Assembly: GCA_022842595.1 (NCBI GenBank)
Contig: JALHPF010000035.1
Coordinates: 1 to 53,176, forward strand
Reading direction: 5' to 3'
DNA: 53,176 nt
Source: Rubrivivax sp.
GTDB taxonomy: Bacteria; Pseudomonadota; Gammaproteobacteria; Burkholderiales; Burkholderiaceae_C
In this document: piece after piece, positions 7,503 through 17,884 of the stretch
Position numbering within the stretch: the stretch's first letter is position 1
How the letters are laid out: each line of letters opens with the position of its first letter
Notes under the pieces: model-generated
Seen by the model: only the letters and a program-made list of their open reading frames with translations
Told to the model about the DNA's origin: nothing
The model's database searches: none
Program-made: the position numbers and the translations under genes

Positions 7503-9215
7503 TTGGGAAAGTCGCGATTGGACACTGCCGATCGCCTGGCCCGCAGGCGAACCTATTCCTTGCTTCACATCGCCACTGCAATGGCCTTGGCTGTGGCTTC
7601 GCACGCCCAGGCCCGGCCGCAGCCCCTGCCCGGCCAAGCGCTCGCAGCAGGCACCATGCCGATGTGGACCCATGTCATCCAGCGCGGCGACACGCTGATC
7701 GGCCTGCGTGACGAACTTCTGCAGCCCGGCACGGACTGGCGCCTTGTCCAGCGCCTGAACCGCGTCGCCAACCCCTACCGGCTGCGGCCCGGAAGCGAAC
7801 TGCGCATTCCCTTGGCCTTGTTGCGCGCCGAGCCGGTGGACGCCGAAGTGCTGCATGCCCATGGCGATGTCTGGCTCGAACGCGCTGGCGCGGCCCGCCA
7901 GCCGCTGGCGGCGGCTGCCATGCTGCGCGCGGGTGACGTCGTCGGCACGGGCGAGCAGTCCTCGCTGTCACTGCGTTTTGCCGACGGTTCACGCACCCAG
8001 CTGGGCCCCCAGGGCCGGCTGCGGTTGGGCAGCCACGCGCGCCTGGGCGGTGGCCGCAGCGTGCGCACGCAGCTGCAGCTGGACGCTGGCGGCACCGAAA
8101 CCCAAGTGCCACCGCAGACCCCCGCCCCGCGCTTCGAACTGCGCACACCGGCCGTGAACCTGGGCGTGCGCGGCACCGAGTTCCGCGCCCGCGTCGACGA
8201 GCAGCGCACGCTGGTGGAAGTCGAACGCGGCGGCGTGGCAGCCGGGCAGCGGCTGGTCGACGCAGGCTTCGGCGCAGCCGCCACGCCGCAAGGCATCACC
8301 CCGCCACAGCGCCTGCTGGCAGCGCCCGAGCTCGGCAAGCTGCCCGAACGGTTTGAACGGCTGCCGCTGCAGCTGGCCTGGGAAACAGGAACAGGAACAG
8401 GAACAGGAACAGACAGCGGACCCGCTCGCTACCGCGCGCAGGTGCTGGACCTGGCCAGTACCCCGCCGCAACTCGTGCTCGAAGCCTTCGTCGACCAGCC
8501 GCTGGCGCGCTGGACCGAAGAATTGCCCGATGGCCGCTACGAACTGCGCGTGCGTCAGGCTGACAGCCAGGGCATCGAAGGCCGCAGCGCCAGCCGGGCC
8601 TTCACGCTCGACACCCAGCCCGTTCCGCCGTTCCAGTTGCGCCCGCGCGCCGACGAAACGCTCGAGACCGAGAGCACTCCGCTGGCCTGGGCGCGCAACC
8701 CCGAAGCCGCGCGCTACCGGCTGCAGGTGGCGGCCACGCCCGATTTCGCCAGGCCGGTGCTGGCCCGTGACGACCTTGTCGACACCGCTCTGGCCGCGAC
8801 GCTGCCACTGGGCACCTGGTACTGGCGCCTGGCCAGTGTGCGCGCCGACGGCGACATCGGCCCCTGGGGCGACGCCCGGCGCTTCGAGCGCGTGCCACCA
8901 CCGCCTGCGCCTGCGTCGAAGGAGCCGGTCGCCACCAAGGATGGCGTGGTTGTCAGCTGGAGCGCTTCGGGCTTGCCCGGTGCCAGCTATCAGGTGCAGA
9001 TTGCGCGCAACCCGGCCTTCACCGAGCTCGTGGTCGACGAGCGCGTCACGCGGACCGAACAGCTGCTGGCGCAACCCGCAGCCGGCGAATACCACGTGCG
9101 GGTGCGCACCATCGGCCCCGACGGACGCACCGGCAGCTTCGGCGCGGCGCAGATCGTCGAGGTCCCCCGTTCGAACTGGTGGCTGTGGCTATTGCCCTTG
9201 TTGCTGCTGCTCTGA
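7503..9215 (+). CDS. LysM and FecR domain protein with fibronectin-like repeats
   Basis: About 570 aa if the TTG at 7503 is used; this start gives an Arg-rich n-region, hydrophobic core (LLHIATAMALAVA) and cleavage near SHAQA, but TTG 7560 is also possible. Domains in order: signal peptide, LysM (WTHVIQRGDTLIGL, about residues 55-100, peptidoglycan binding), FecR-like domain (GDVVGTGEQSSLSLRFADGS to VNLGVRGTEFRARVDEQRT, about 140-245), a short Thr-Gly repeat (295-303), then three beta-sandwich repeats and a final C-terminal hydrophobic segment NWWLWLLPLLLLL. The coding end overlaps the CHASE2 kinase by 37 nt. This pairing suggests a cell-wall-associated input module for the kinase; that is inference from context. 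Confidence 0.85.
   Translation: MGKSRLDTADRLARRRTYSLLHIATAMALAVASHAQARPQPLPGQALAAGTMPMWTHVIQRGDTLIGLRDELLQPGTDWRLVQRLNRVANPYRLRPGSELRIPLALLRAEPVDAEVLHAHGDVWLERAGAARQPLAAAAMLRAGDVVGTGEQSSLSLRFADGSRTQLGPQGRLRLGSHARLGGGRSVRTQLQLDAGGTETQVPPQTPAPRFELRTPAVNLGVRGTEFRARVDEQRTLVEVERGGVAAGQRLVDAGFGAAATPQGITPPQRLLAAPELGKLPERFERLPLQLAWETGTGTGTGTDSGPARYRAQVLDLASTPPQLVLEAFVDQPLARWTEELPDGRYELRVRQADSQGIEGRSASRAFTLDTQPVPPFQLRPRADETLETESTPLAWARNPEAARYRLQVAATPDFARPVLARDDLVDTALAATLPLGTWYWRLASVRADGDIGPWGDARRFERVPPPPAPASKEPVATKDGVVVSWSASGLPGASYQVQIARNPAFTELVVDERVTRTEQLLAQPAAGEYHVRVRTIGPDGRTGSFGAAQIVEVPRSNWWLWLLPLLLLL
8385..8412 (+). repeat. in-frame hexanucleotide microsatellite (ACAGGA)n
   Basis: Four complete ACAGGA units plus ACAG, in phase with the reading frame, encode alternating Thr-Gly in the linker between the FecR domain and the first beta-sandwich repeat. 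Because the unit is six bases, slippage would lengthen or shorten the linker by two residues without breaking the frame. Confidence 0.9.
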
Positions 9216-12004
9216 GGTCGGGTTCCCGCCGCCGGCCCTGGCCTGTGCTGCTGGGGGCGGCACTCGCGGGCGCCCTGCTGACAGTGACACCGCTGAGCCG
9301 CGAACTGGGGCGCCCCGCCGACGACCTGCAGCTGCAACTGATCGCGCCTGACCGGCAGAGCGAAGACACCGTCATCTTCGACATCGACGACGCCTCGCTG
9401 TCGCGCCTGCAGCCGCAGTTCGGCAGCTGGCCCTTTAAGCGCGACGTCTACGCACTGGCCATCGAGGCGCTGCGCGAAGCCGGTGCCCAGGCCATCGCCA
9501 TCGACCTGGTGTTTGCCGACAGCGGCCCGGCCGATGCTGCCCTGGCACGTGCCATCGCGCGCCCGGGTGCGCCGGTGGTGCTGGCCGCCGCCGGACTGCA
9601 GCACAGCAGCGACCAGGCAAGCGCTCTCCAGGTTCTGGCCGGTGCCGCCGTGCAGCCGCCGGCGGCGCAACCGCCGGCGCAGTTCTGGCCTGCGCTGGCC
9701 TTGCCGGCCGCGAGCGTCTGGCAGGGCGTCGCGTCACCCCATTTCGGCGTGATCACCACGCCGCTGGTCGACCGCGACGGCCTGCTGCGCAGCCTGCCGC
9801 TGTGGCACCAGGACGGCCAGGCGCGATTGGCTGCCCTACCGCTGGTCCTGCACCGGCTGCTGCAACCGGGAGCCGCCGCGCCACTGCTGGATGCCCGCGG
9901 CGGCTACCCCTTGCTGATGCCCGCGCCCGTTCACTGGCCACAGAGTCGCCCCTTCTCCGAACTCATGGACGCGGCCATGGGCGAGGGCAAGCAAGCCGCC
10001 TTGCGCGCAGCGGTGGCCGGCCGCGTGGTCTTCATCGGCAGCAGTGCCCTGCTCGCCGACAGCGTGATGACGCCGCGGGGTCAGGCCACGGGCACAGCCG
10101 TATTGGCACAGATCTACACCGCGTTGAAGCAGGGCCAGCAGCTGCGCCCGCAGGTCGGGTGGCTGAACGGGGCCCTGCTGCTGCTGGCCCTGGTGCCTGC
10201 CGGGATGGCGGTGGCGCGCGGGCGGGTGAAGCCGGCACTGGAGGCGGCCAGCACGGGCGCCGCGCTGCTGGTGCTGGTCGCCGTGTCGTTGGCCGCCCTG
10301 CTGCTGTGGCACCAGCCCGTCGCCTGGCTGCCGCCGCTGGCGACCCTGGGCGCGGGCCTGGCCATGGCGCTGTGGCTGTTCCAGCGCGGGCAGTCGGCCG
10401 CGCGGCTGCGGCTGGCCCGTGAGCTCGACATCCTGGCCGCCACCGCCAGGGCCAAGGCCGAGTTCCTGGCGAACGTCAGCCACGAGATCCGCACGCCGCT
10501 GAACGCATTGCTGGGCGTGGCGGAACTGCTGGCGGCCACGCCGTTGAACCTGCAGCAGCGCCTGCACGTGCAGGTGTTCCGTGAATCGGGCCAGACGCTG
10601 CATGCATTGATCAACGACCTGCTCGACCTGTCCAAGGTCGAAGCCGGCCGGCTCGAGATCCACCCGGCGCCCTTCGAGCTGCGCCACATGCTGGAACAGT
10701 TGGTGCGCCTGATGCGCGCGCGCGCCGAGGACAAGGGCCTCTCGCTGACGCTGGAGATGGCGCCGCAGCTGCCCGAGCGCGTCAGCGGCGACCGCCTGCG
10801 TGTGGAGCAGGGCCTGATGAACCTGCTTGGCAACGCCATCAAGTTCACGCCGCGGGGTGCCGTCCGGCTGGTGGTCAGACCCGCCGCCGACGCCCCGGGG
10901 GTGCTGTGTTTCGATGTCGTGGACACCGGCATCGGCATCGCCGCCAGCAAGCTCGACACCGTGTTCGAGCCGTTTGCCCAGGCCGACGGCAGTGTCACGC
11001 GCATCTATGGCGGCACCGGGCTGGGGCTGTCGATCACGCGCAGCCTGGCCGCCTTGATGGGTGGCACGGTCCAGGTGCAGAGCACGCCGGGCGTGGGCAG
11101 CACCTTCACGCTGCGCCTGCCACTGCCGGAGACACCGGCAGAGCCGATGGCAGCTGGCCAGGCCATCGGTGCCGCCGCAGGCGGGGGCGATGCCGAAGCC
11201 CCGCGCTTGCCCGACTGGGTGCTGGCCGGGCCGCCCCTGCCGGTGCTGCTGGCCGAGGACAACGAGGTCAACGCCTACATCTTCCGGGCCATGCTCCAGG
11301 ACCTGCCGCTGGCGCTGGAACATGCCGCCAACGGCCCGGCCGCGCTGGACATGCTGCAGCGGCGGGACTTCGCGCTGGCCTTCATCGACGTGCAGATGCC
11401 CGGCATGGACGGGCTGACCGTGACACGCGAACTGCGCCGGCTCGAAGCGCAGGCGGCGCGACCGCGCACGCCCGTCGTCGCCCTCACGGCCAACGCCTTC
11501 CCGAGCGATGTCCAGGCCAGCCTGGAGGCCGGCTGCGACCACCATCTGCCCAAGCCCTTCACCCGCGACATGCTGGTGGGCACCATCGGACGGCTGGCGC
11601 GGCGGCAGACGGTGGCGCCACAGCTGGCGGGCGCAGGCAGCATCGCGCGGCCGGCGCTGCGTGCGGTGCTGGACTCGGAAGCTGCAGCCCAGCGTGCCGG
11701 CGGCGACGCCGCCCTGCAGGCCCGTCTGCGCGAACATGCCCTGGTCTTCATGACCGACTGGGCGATGCACTTCGAGCAGGCCCTGCGCGACGCCCAGCTC
11801 GAACGCGCCCACCGTCTGGCGCACGACCTGCGCAGCATCGCCGGCAACGTGGGCGCCGACGAACTGGCCGCGCATGCCACTGCACTCGAACGTTCGTTGT
11901 GGAAGGCCGAGCCCGGCCAGCTGCCCGACGCTCAGGCGCAGGCGCAGGCAAGGACCCTGGCCTCACTGCCGCCGGTGATCGCGGCGCTGTCGGCGAAGAA
12001 CTAG
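9179..12004 (+). CDS. CHASE2-domain hybrid sensor histidine kinase with REC and Hpt domains
   Basis: 941 aa from GTG 9179, overlapping the LysM-FecR gene by 37 nt; GTG 9245 is an alternative. Order: N-terminal membrane segment; periplasmic CHASE2 sensor (FDIDDASLSRLQPQFGSWPFKRDVYA, GAQAIAIDLVFAD; about 35-330); three membrane segments (about 330-405); HisKA with the phospho-accepting His in ANVSHEIRTPLNALLG near 435; HATPase (NLLGNAIKFTP, GGTGLGLSI); receiver with Asp in FIDVQMPGMDG near 738; and a C-terminal Hpt domain (AHRLAHDLRSIAGNVG near 880). All phosphorelay residues are present, so it can form a His-Asp-His relay; the output regulator is not in the window. It converges with corA, the two stops overlapping. 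Confidence 0.92.
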   Translation: MAVAIALVAAALRSGSRRRPWPVLLGAALAGALLTVTPLSRELGRPADDLQLQLIAPDRQSEDTVIFDIDDASLSRLQPQFGSWPFKRDVYALAIEALREAGAQAIAIDLVFADSGPADAALARAIARPGAPVVLAAAGLQHSSDQASALQVLAGAAVQPPAAQPPAQFWPALALPAASVWQGVASPHFGVITTPLVDRDGLLRSLPLWHQDGQARLAALPLVLHRLLQPGAAAPLLDARGGYPLLMPAPVHWPQSRPFSELMDAAMGEGKQAALRAAVAGRVVFIGSSALLADSVMTPRGQATGTAVLAQIYTALKQGQQLRPQVGWLNGALLLLALVPAGMAVARGRVKPALEAASTGAALLVLVAVSLAALLLWHQPVAWLPPLATLGAGLAMALWLFQRGQSAARLRLARELDILAATARAKAEFLANVSHEIRTPLNALLGVAELLAATPLNLQQRLHVQVFRESGQTLHALINDLLDLSKVEAGRLEIHPAPFELRHMLEQLVRLMRARAEDKGLSLTLEMAPQLPERVSGDRLRVEQGLMNLLGNAIKFTPRGAVRLVVRPAADAPGVLCFDVVDTGIGIAASKLDTVFEPFAQADGSVTRIYGGTGLGLSITRSLAALMGGTVQVQSTPGVGSTFTLRLPLPETPAEPMAAGQAIGAAAGGGDAEAPRLPDWVLAGPPLPVLLAEDNEVNAYIFRAMLQDLPLALEHAANGPAALDMLQRRDFALAFIDVQMPGMDGLTVTRELRRLEAQAARPRTPVVALTANAFPSDVQASLEAGCDHHLPKPFTRDMLVGTIGRLARRQTVAPQLAGAGSIARPALRAVLDSEAAAQRAGGDAALQARLREHALVFMTDWAMHFEQALRDAQLERAHRLAHDLRSIAGNVGADELAAHATALERSLWKAEPGQLPDAQAQAQARTLASLPPVIAALSAKN

Positions 12005-12978
12005 CGCAGCCAGCCCTTGCGCAGGAAGAACACGAAGGGCGCGGCGACCGAGGCCACCATCAGCGTGATGGCGAAGGCATAGCCGTACTGCCACTTCAGT
12101 TCCGGCATGGTCTCGAAGTTCATGCCGTAGACGCTGGCGATCAGCGTCGGCGGCAGCAGCGCCACGCTGGCCACCGAGAAGATCTTGATGATCTTGTTCT
12201 GGTTGATGTTGATGAAGCCGACCGTGGCGTCCATCAGGAAGTTGATCTTGTCGAACAGGAACGCCGTGTGGCTGTCCAGGCTGTCGATGTCGCGCAGGAT
12301 CTGGCGCGCTTCCTCGAACTGCTCGGCCGTCAGCATGCGGCTGCGCATCATGAAGCTGAGCGCGCGGCGCGTGTCCATCACATTGCGGCGGATGCGGCCG
12401 TTCAGGTCTTCCTCGCGCGCGATGGCGGTCAGGATCTCGCCGGCGGCACGGTCGTCCACGTCCTGCTTGAGCACCCGGGCGCTGACTTTTTCAAGTCCGT
12501 CGTAGATGCCTTCCAGCGCATCGGCCGAGAACTCTGCGTCGGCGTCGTACAGCTTCAGCAGGACGTCCTTGGCATCTTCGATCAGCGCCGGCGTGCGCCG
12601 CGCGCGCAGGCGCAGCAGCCGGAACACCGGCAGGTCTTCACCATGCACCGAGAACAGCACCTTGTCGCGCAGGATGAAGGCCACGCGCACGTTGCGCGCC
12701 GGGCGCCCGTCTTCGCCGGGTTCGGCGTCGACGAGGAAGTCCGAGCGGATATGCAGCTCGCCGTTGTCTTCCTCGTAGAAGCGGGCCGATTCTTCGAGGT
12801 CGTCGTCGACCGCGTCGGTCGGCACCACCAGGCCGAAACGGCTGCTGATCCAGCCCTTTTCCTCGGGCGTGGGGGCTTCCATGTCCACCCACACCGGCTG
12901 CACGTCGTCCAGGCCTGCGGCAGCACCCACCTCGCTCTGCACGAGCCGGCCGTTGACGAGGGTGAAAACATTGAGCAT
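12001..12978 (-). CDS. corA: CorA family magnesium/divalent cation transporter
   Basis: 325 aa inner-membrane channel for Mg2+ and related ions. The long N-terminal cytoplasmic part is acidic and helical. The C-terminus holds two membrane segments with the selectivity motif YGMNF near residue 290 between them, then a short basic tail (RKGWLR), as in CorA. The start is ATG 12978; a CATAAT -10-like element lies only 8 nt before it (12987-12992 on the reverse strand), which suggests a very short or absent leader. The 3' end overlaps the stop of the convergent CHASE2 kinase gene. Confidence 0.93.
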   Translation of the reverse strand: MLNVFTLVNGRLVQSEVGAAAGLDDVQPVWVDMEAPTPEEKGWISSRFGLVVPTDAVDDDLEESARFYEEDNGELHIRSDFLVDAEPGEDGRPARNVRVAFILRDKVLFSVHGEDLPVFRLLRLRARRTPALIEDAKDVLLKLYDADAEFSADALEGIYDGLEKVSARVLKQDVDDRAAGEILTAIAREEDLNGRIRRNVMDTRRALSFMMRSRMLTAEQFEEARQILRDIDSLDSHTAFLFDKINFLMDATVGFININQNKIIKIFSVASVALLPPTLIASVYGMNFETMPELKWQYGYAFAITLMVASVAAPFVFFLRKGWLR

Positions 12979-13053
12979 GGCCGTTGATTATGTGGGGCCG
13001 GACCCAGTTGCTCGGGGCATGGGCAGGGCCACGGCGATGGCAGACTCTGCCTC

Positions 13054-14301
13054 ATGAAACCCTGGACCCGCTGGGCCGCCGGCGGCCTGATGGCCTTGAT
13101 GCTGGCCACTGCCACCCTGTTCGCCCTGGCGGTCGACCGCCAGCCGGCCGTGCCCGAGCGCAACGACATCAGCCTCGAGGACGTCAACCATGCGCTGGCC
13201 GTCGCGCGCAGCCACGACCCGCGCCGGAGCGTGCCCGGCAGGCTGACGCGGATCACGGTCACCGAACGTGACATCGAACTGCTGCTCAACCATGCCGCAC
13301 ACCGCCTGCTGGGTTTGCGCGTGGCCCTGCACATGCAGCCGCAGCAGGCCCGGCTGGCGGCCAGCCTGCCCTGGCGCTGGGGCCCGCTGGCGGGCTGGCT
13401 GAACCTGCAGGCCGAATGGCAGCAGGCCCCCGGGCTGCCCCGGCTGGCGCAGTGGCGGCTGGGCCGGCTGCCGCTGCCCACGGCGCTGGCACGCCCGCTG
13501 GTGCAAGCCGCCGCCGCGCGGCTGGGCGCCGTGCCCGACCTGGCCTTGATCCCCGACGTCGTGCAGCAGGTGCAGTTCGCCGACCAGCGCATGGCGGTGG
13601 ACTACATCTGGCAGAGCGACACCTCGCAGCGTGTGCTGGCGGCATTGACACCACCGGCCGAAGAACAGCGGCTGCGCGCCTACAACACGCGCCTGGTGGA
13701 GCTCGCTGCGCGCGGGCCGGGCTGGGCGGTACCGATGTCGGCGCTGCTGGGCCCGATGTTCGAGCTGGCACGCCAGCGCTCGCTGACGAACGACGCCGTG
13801 CTGGAGAACCGCGCTGCGGTGCTGACGCTGGCGCTGTATGTCAATGGCCGCCGCCTGGGCAGCGTGGTGCCGGCGGCGCGGACCTGGCCGCAGCCGCGCC
13901 GCCTGCAGGTGCAGCTGGCCGGGCGCGGCGACTTTCCGCAGCACTTCCTGGTGTCGGCCTTCCTGGCGATGGAGGGCACGAACCCGCTCACCCACGCCAT
14001 CGGCCTGGCCAAGGAAGTGGCCGACGCCCATGGTGGCAGCGGCTTCAGCTTCACCGACCTGGCGGCCAATCGCGCCGGGCTGCGTTTCGGCCAGCTGGCA
14101 GCGAACCAGCCCACCCTGCTGCAGGACCGGATGGCCCGCGGCGTGAGTGAATCGACCCTGCTGCCGCCGGTGGCCGACCTGCCGGAATTCCTGAAGCAGG
14201 CCGATTTCGAAGCCTCCTTCGGCCAGGTGGGCTCGCCCCCCTACCAGCGCGTCCTGGCCGACATCGAGGCGCGGCTGGACAGCTTGCCGCTGTATCGCTG
14301 A
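13054..14301 (+). CDS. uncharacterised membrane-anchored protein
   Basis: 415 aa. I do not recognise the family by a named domain. A single N-terminal hydrophobic segment (AAGGLMALMLATATLFALAV, about residues 8-28) suggests a signal anchor with the rest in the periplasm. The body is rich in Leu, Ala and Arg with alternating amphipathic stretches. The C-terminal third (GGSGFSFTDLAANRAGLRFG; ARGVSESTLLPPVADLPEFL) reads like a conserved domain. It stands alone between divergent corA and a convergent DsbA-like gene. Codon use is like its neighbours, so it is a genuine resident gene. Confidence 0.8.
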   Translation: MKPWTRWAAGGLMALMLATATLFALAVDRQPAVPERNDISLEDVNHALAVARSHDPRRSVPGRLTRITVTERDIELLLNHAAHRLLGLRVALHMQPQQARLAASLPWRWGPLAGWLNLQAEWQQAPGLPRLAQWRLGRLPLPTALARPLVQAAAARLGAVPDLALIPDVVQQVQFADQRMAVDYIWQSDTSQRVLAALTPPAEEQRLRAYNTRLVELAARGPGWAVPMSALLGPMFELARQRSLTNDAVLENRAAVLTLALYVNGRRLGSVVPAARTWPQPRRLQVQLAGRGDFPQHFLVSAFLAMEGTNPLTHAIGLAKEVADAHGGSGFSFTDLAANRAGLRFGQLAANQPTLLQDRMARGVSESTLLPPVADLPEFLKQADFEASFGQVGSPPYQRVLADIEARLDSLPLYR

Positions 14302-14320
14302 CCGGCTGAACAACGCAGGC

Positions 14321-14952
14321 TCAGCCTTTCGCTTCGATCTCGCGCAGCGCGCGCACGAATACATCGGGCGGCTGGCCGCCCTGGATGAGGTGGCGGCCGT
14401 TGATCACCACCGAAGGCACCGACTGGATGCCCAGCGCCTGCCAGCGCTGTTCACGTTCACGCACGGCCTCGGCATATTCGTCGGAACCGACGATGACGGC
14501 AGCGCGTTCGGCGTCCAGGCCCACCGCCGCGGCCAGTGCCACCAGCAGTTCGGGGTCGCCAGGATTCAGGCCCTCACCGTGGTAGGCCTTCAGCAGCGCA
14601 TGTTTCAGCGCCCGCTGCGCACCCGGGTCTTCATCGAAGGCCCACATCAGCAGGCGGTGGGCATCGAAGGTGTTCCAGACCTGCAGGCGTTCGCCGAAGG
14701 CAAAGCCGACCTCGGCGCCGCGGCTTTTCAGCATGGCCACGATGGCCTGGCGTTCTTCAGGCGGGCGGCCGTACTTGCGCGCCAGGTAGGCGTCGGCGTT
14801 TTCGCCCTCGGGCGGCATGTCGGGGTTCAGCTCGAAGGGCTGGAATTCGATGGCGACGTCGATCTCGCCTTCAAGTTCGCGCAAGGCCGCTTCGAGCGCA
14901 TTCAAGCCCACCGCACACCAGGGGCAGGCGATGTCGGAGACGAAGTCGATCT

Positions 14953-14956
<4 letters not shown>
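14321..14956 (-). CDS. DsbA-family (FrnE-like) cytoplasmic thiol oxidoreductase
   Basis: 211 aa thioredoxin-fold protein with the active-site pair CPWC at residues 11-14 and the cis-Pro region IQSVPSVVINGRHLIQGGQ near 180. There is no signal peptide, so it acts in the cytoplasm, unlike true DsbA. It belongs to the FrnE/2-hydroxychromene-2-carboxylate isomerase-related group of protein disulfide isomerases. The start ATG overlaps the stop of the upstream RNA methyltransferase gene by 4 nt, so the two are co-translated. Confidence 0.9.
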
Positions 14957-16170
<1,214 letters not shown>

Positions 16171-16176
<6 letters not shown>

Positions 16177-16228
16177 CACATCTGCCGCCGCAGGCTGGTG
16201 GCCATCACATCTGCCGCCGAAGGCTGGC
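16171..16228. repeat. 29-bp tandem duplication at the rpoN/methyltransferase junction
   Basis: Two head-to-tail copies, 16171-16199 and 16200-16228, differ at one internal position (C16191 versus A16220) and the last base. On the reverse strand the right copy encodes the last residues and stop of RpoN. The left copy supplies the start codon of the methyltransferase. Each copy contains the overlap sequence ATGTGATGG, in which a stop TGA and a start ATG share bases. Confidence 0.95.
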
Positions 16229-17758
16229 AGGGGCGATCTTCAGCGCCTCGCGGTACTTGGCCACGGTGCGCCGCGCCACCTGGATGCCCTGTTCTTCGAG
16301 CATCTCGCTCAGCTGGCTGTCCGACAGCGGCTTGTTGATGTCTTCGGCGCTGACGAGTTGCTGGATCAGCGCCCGCACCGCCGTGCTGCTGGCGTTGCCG
16401 CCGGCGTCGGTGTTCAGGCTGCTGCCGAAGAAGTACTTCAGCTCGAAGGTGCCGTGGATCGTGGCCATGTACTTGGCCGTGGTCACGCGCGAGATGGTGC
16501 TCTCGTGCAGGCCCAGCTCGTCGGCGATCTCGCGCAGCACCAGCGGCTTCATCGCGATGGCGCCGTGGCTGAAGAAGCTCTTCTGGCGTTCGACGATGGC
16601 CTTGCTGACACGCAGGATGGTGTCGAAGCGCTGCTGGATGTTCTTCATGAACCAGCGTGCTTCCTGCAGCCGCGAGCCCAGCCCCGGCTGGCCGTTGCTG
16701 CCGCGGCTGCCGCGCACGGCCTGGGCATACAGGTCGTTGATGCGCAGCTTGGGCATCACGTCGGGGTTCAGCACCACGCTCAGGCCACGCCCGGTCTTGC
16801 GCACGATGACGTCGGGCACGATGGCGTTCGACTCGGTCTGGGCAAAGGGCCGGCCCGGCTTGGGTTCGCAGCCCTTGATGAGCTCGTGGGCCTCGCGCAC
16901 CAGGTCTTCGCTGGCGCCGGTGAGGGCAGTGAGCCGGCGCATGTCGCGGCGCGCGAGCAGTTCAAGATATTGGTCGCAGATGCGCAAGGCCACCTGGCGC
17001 GCCGGTGTCTTCGGCCCCATGCGCAGTTGCAGCGACAGGCATTCGCCGAGGCTGCGCGCGCCGATACCGGGCGGCTCCATGCTCTGCAGCCAGCGCAGGG
17101 CGCAGCGCAGGCGGTCGATCAGCGCCTCGGGCTCGGCCGCTTCAGCGGCCTGCACCACGGTGGCGTCCAGCATCTCGGCCAGGCGCTCGGCAATCTCTTC
17201 CAGCGGGTCGGCGAGATAGCCGTCGCCGTCGAGCGATTCGATCAGCACCCACAGCGCCGCGCGGTCCTCGTCGCCCAGGCGCATGCCCATGAGCTGCTCG
17301 CGCAGATGGTCCTGCAGGCTGATGCTGCTGCTGCGGCGGTCCTGCGCGTCCATCTCGTCGCCGTCACCGTCGCCACCGCTGCTGCCGCTGGACAGGCTGG
17401 GGGTCTCGCGGATGCCGTCGAAGTCGTCGCCTTCGGTGCCGTTTTCCCAGTCTTCGCGTTCGGTGCCGCCGAATTCCTCGGCGCGGATCTCGGCCACCGC
17501 TTCGCCGCCGTCGTTGGCCTCGGCGCCTTCGCCGCCTTCACGTTCGGCCACGCGGTCGACGGCTGCGCGTTCGACGGGCGTGTCGAAGGCGGTGGACCCG
17601 GCTTCCTCGTCGGTTTCCAGGAACGGGTTCTGCTCGAGCATCTGCTCGACTTCCTGGTGCAGCTCCAGCGTCGACAGCTGCAGCAGGCGAATGGACTGCT
17701 GCAGCTGCGGCGTCAGCGCCAGATGCTGCGACAGGCGGACTTGCAGTGACGGTTTCAT
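16205..17758 (-). CDS. rpoN: RNA polymerase sigma-54 factor
   Basis: 517 aa. Region I is Gln-rich (LSQHLALTPQLQQSIRLLQLS) and binds activators. An acidic region II follows (about 60-125). The core-binding region, the helix-turn-helix segment (LGLHESTISRVTTAKY) and the C-terminal RpoN box (ARRTVAKYREAL, recognises the -24 element) are all present. The start is taken at the ATG encoding MKPSLQV, with a second Met codon directly upstream. It follows lptB after 123 nt. The usual downstream neighbour hpf is not here but 28 kb away on the other strand. Confidence 0.97.
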   Translation of the reverse strand: MKPSLQVRLSQHLALTPQLQQSIRLLQLSTLELHQEVEQMLEQNPFLETDEEAGSTAFDTPVERAAVDRVAEREGGEGAEANDGGEAVAEIRAEEFGGTEREDWENGTEGDDFDGIRETPSLSSGSSGGDGDGDEMDAQDRRSSSISLQDHLREQLMGMRLGDEDRAALWVLIESLDGDGYLADPLEEIAERLAEMLDATVVQAAEAAEPEALIDRLRCALRWLQSMEPPGIGARSLGECLSLQLRMGPKTPARQVALRICDQYLELLARRDMRRLTALTGASEDLVREAHELIKGCEPKPGRPFAQTESNAIVPDVIVRKTGRGLSVVLNPDVMPKLRINDLYAQAVRGSRGSNGQPGLGSRLQEARWFMKNIQQRFDTILRVSKAIVERQKSFFSHGAIAMKPLVLREIADELGLHESTISRVTTAKYMATIHGTFELKYFFGSSLNTDAGGNASSTAVRALIQQLVSAEDINKPLSDSQLSEMLEEQGIQVARRTVAKYREALKIAPASLRRQM

Positions 17759-17761
17759 CAT

Positions 17762-17884
17762 GCGGCGGGCTTACCGAGGCAAGGTTCAGCCAAGGCCACG
17801 CGCGGAACCGGCTCTGCCGGGCCGCTGCGTGAGCCCCCTCGGGGGGTGGCGAAGGAGCGTAGCGACAAGCCTGGGGGCTTCATT
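17762..17884. repeat. intergenic repeat, family 2, copy A
   Basis: The 123-nt gap between lptB and rpoN contains a small hairpin (CCGGC/GCCGG, 17808-17820) and a C-tract/G-tract unit (AGCCCCC 17832-17838; GGGGGG 17841-17846; GGGGGCT 17873-17879). The C-tract can pair with either G-tract. The same two modules recur between lptA and dsbA (19452-19560). No U-tract is present, so this is not a standard terminator. Confidence 0.6.
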
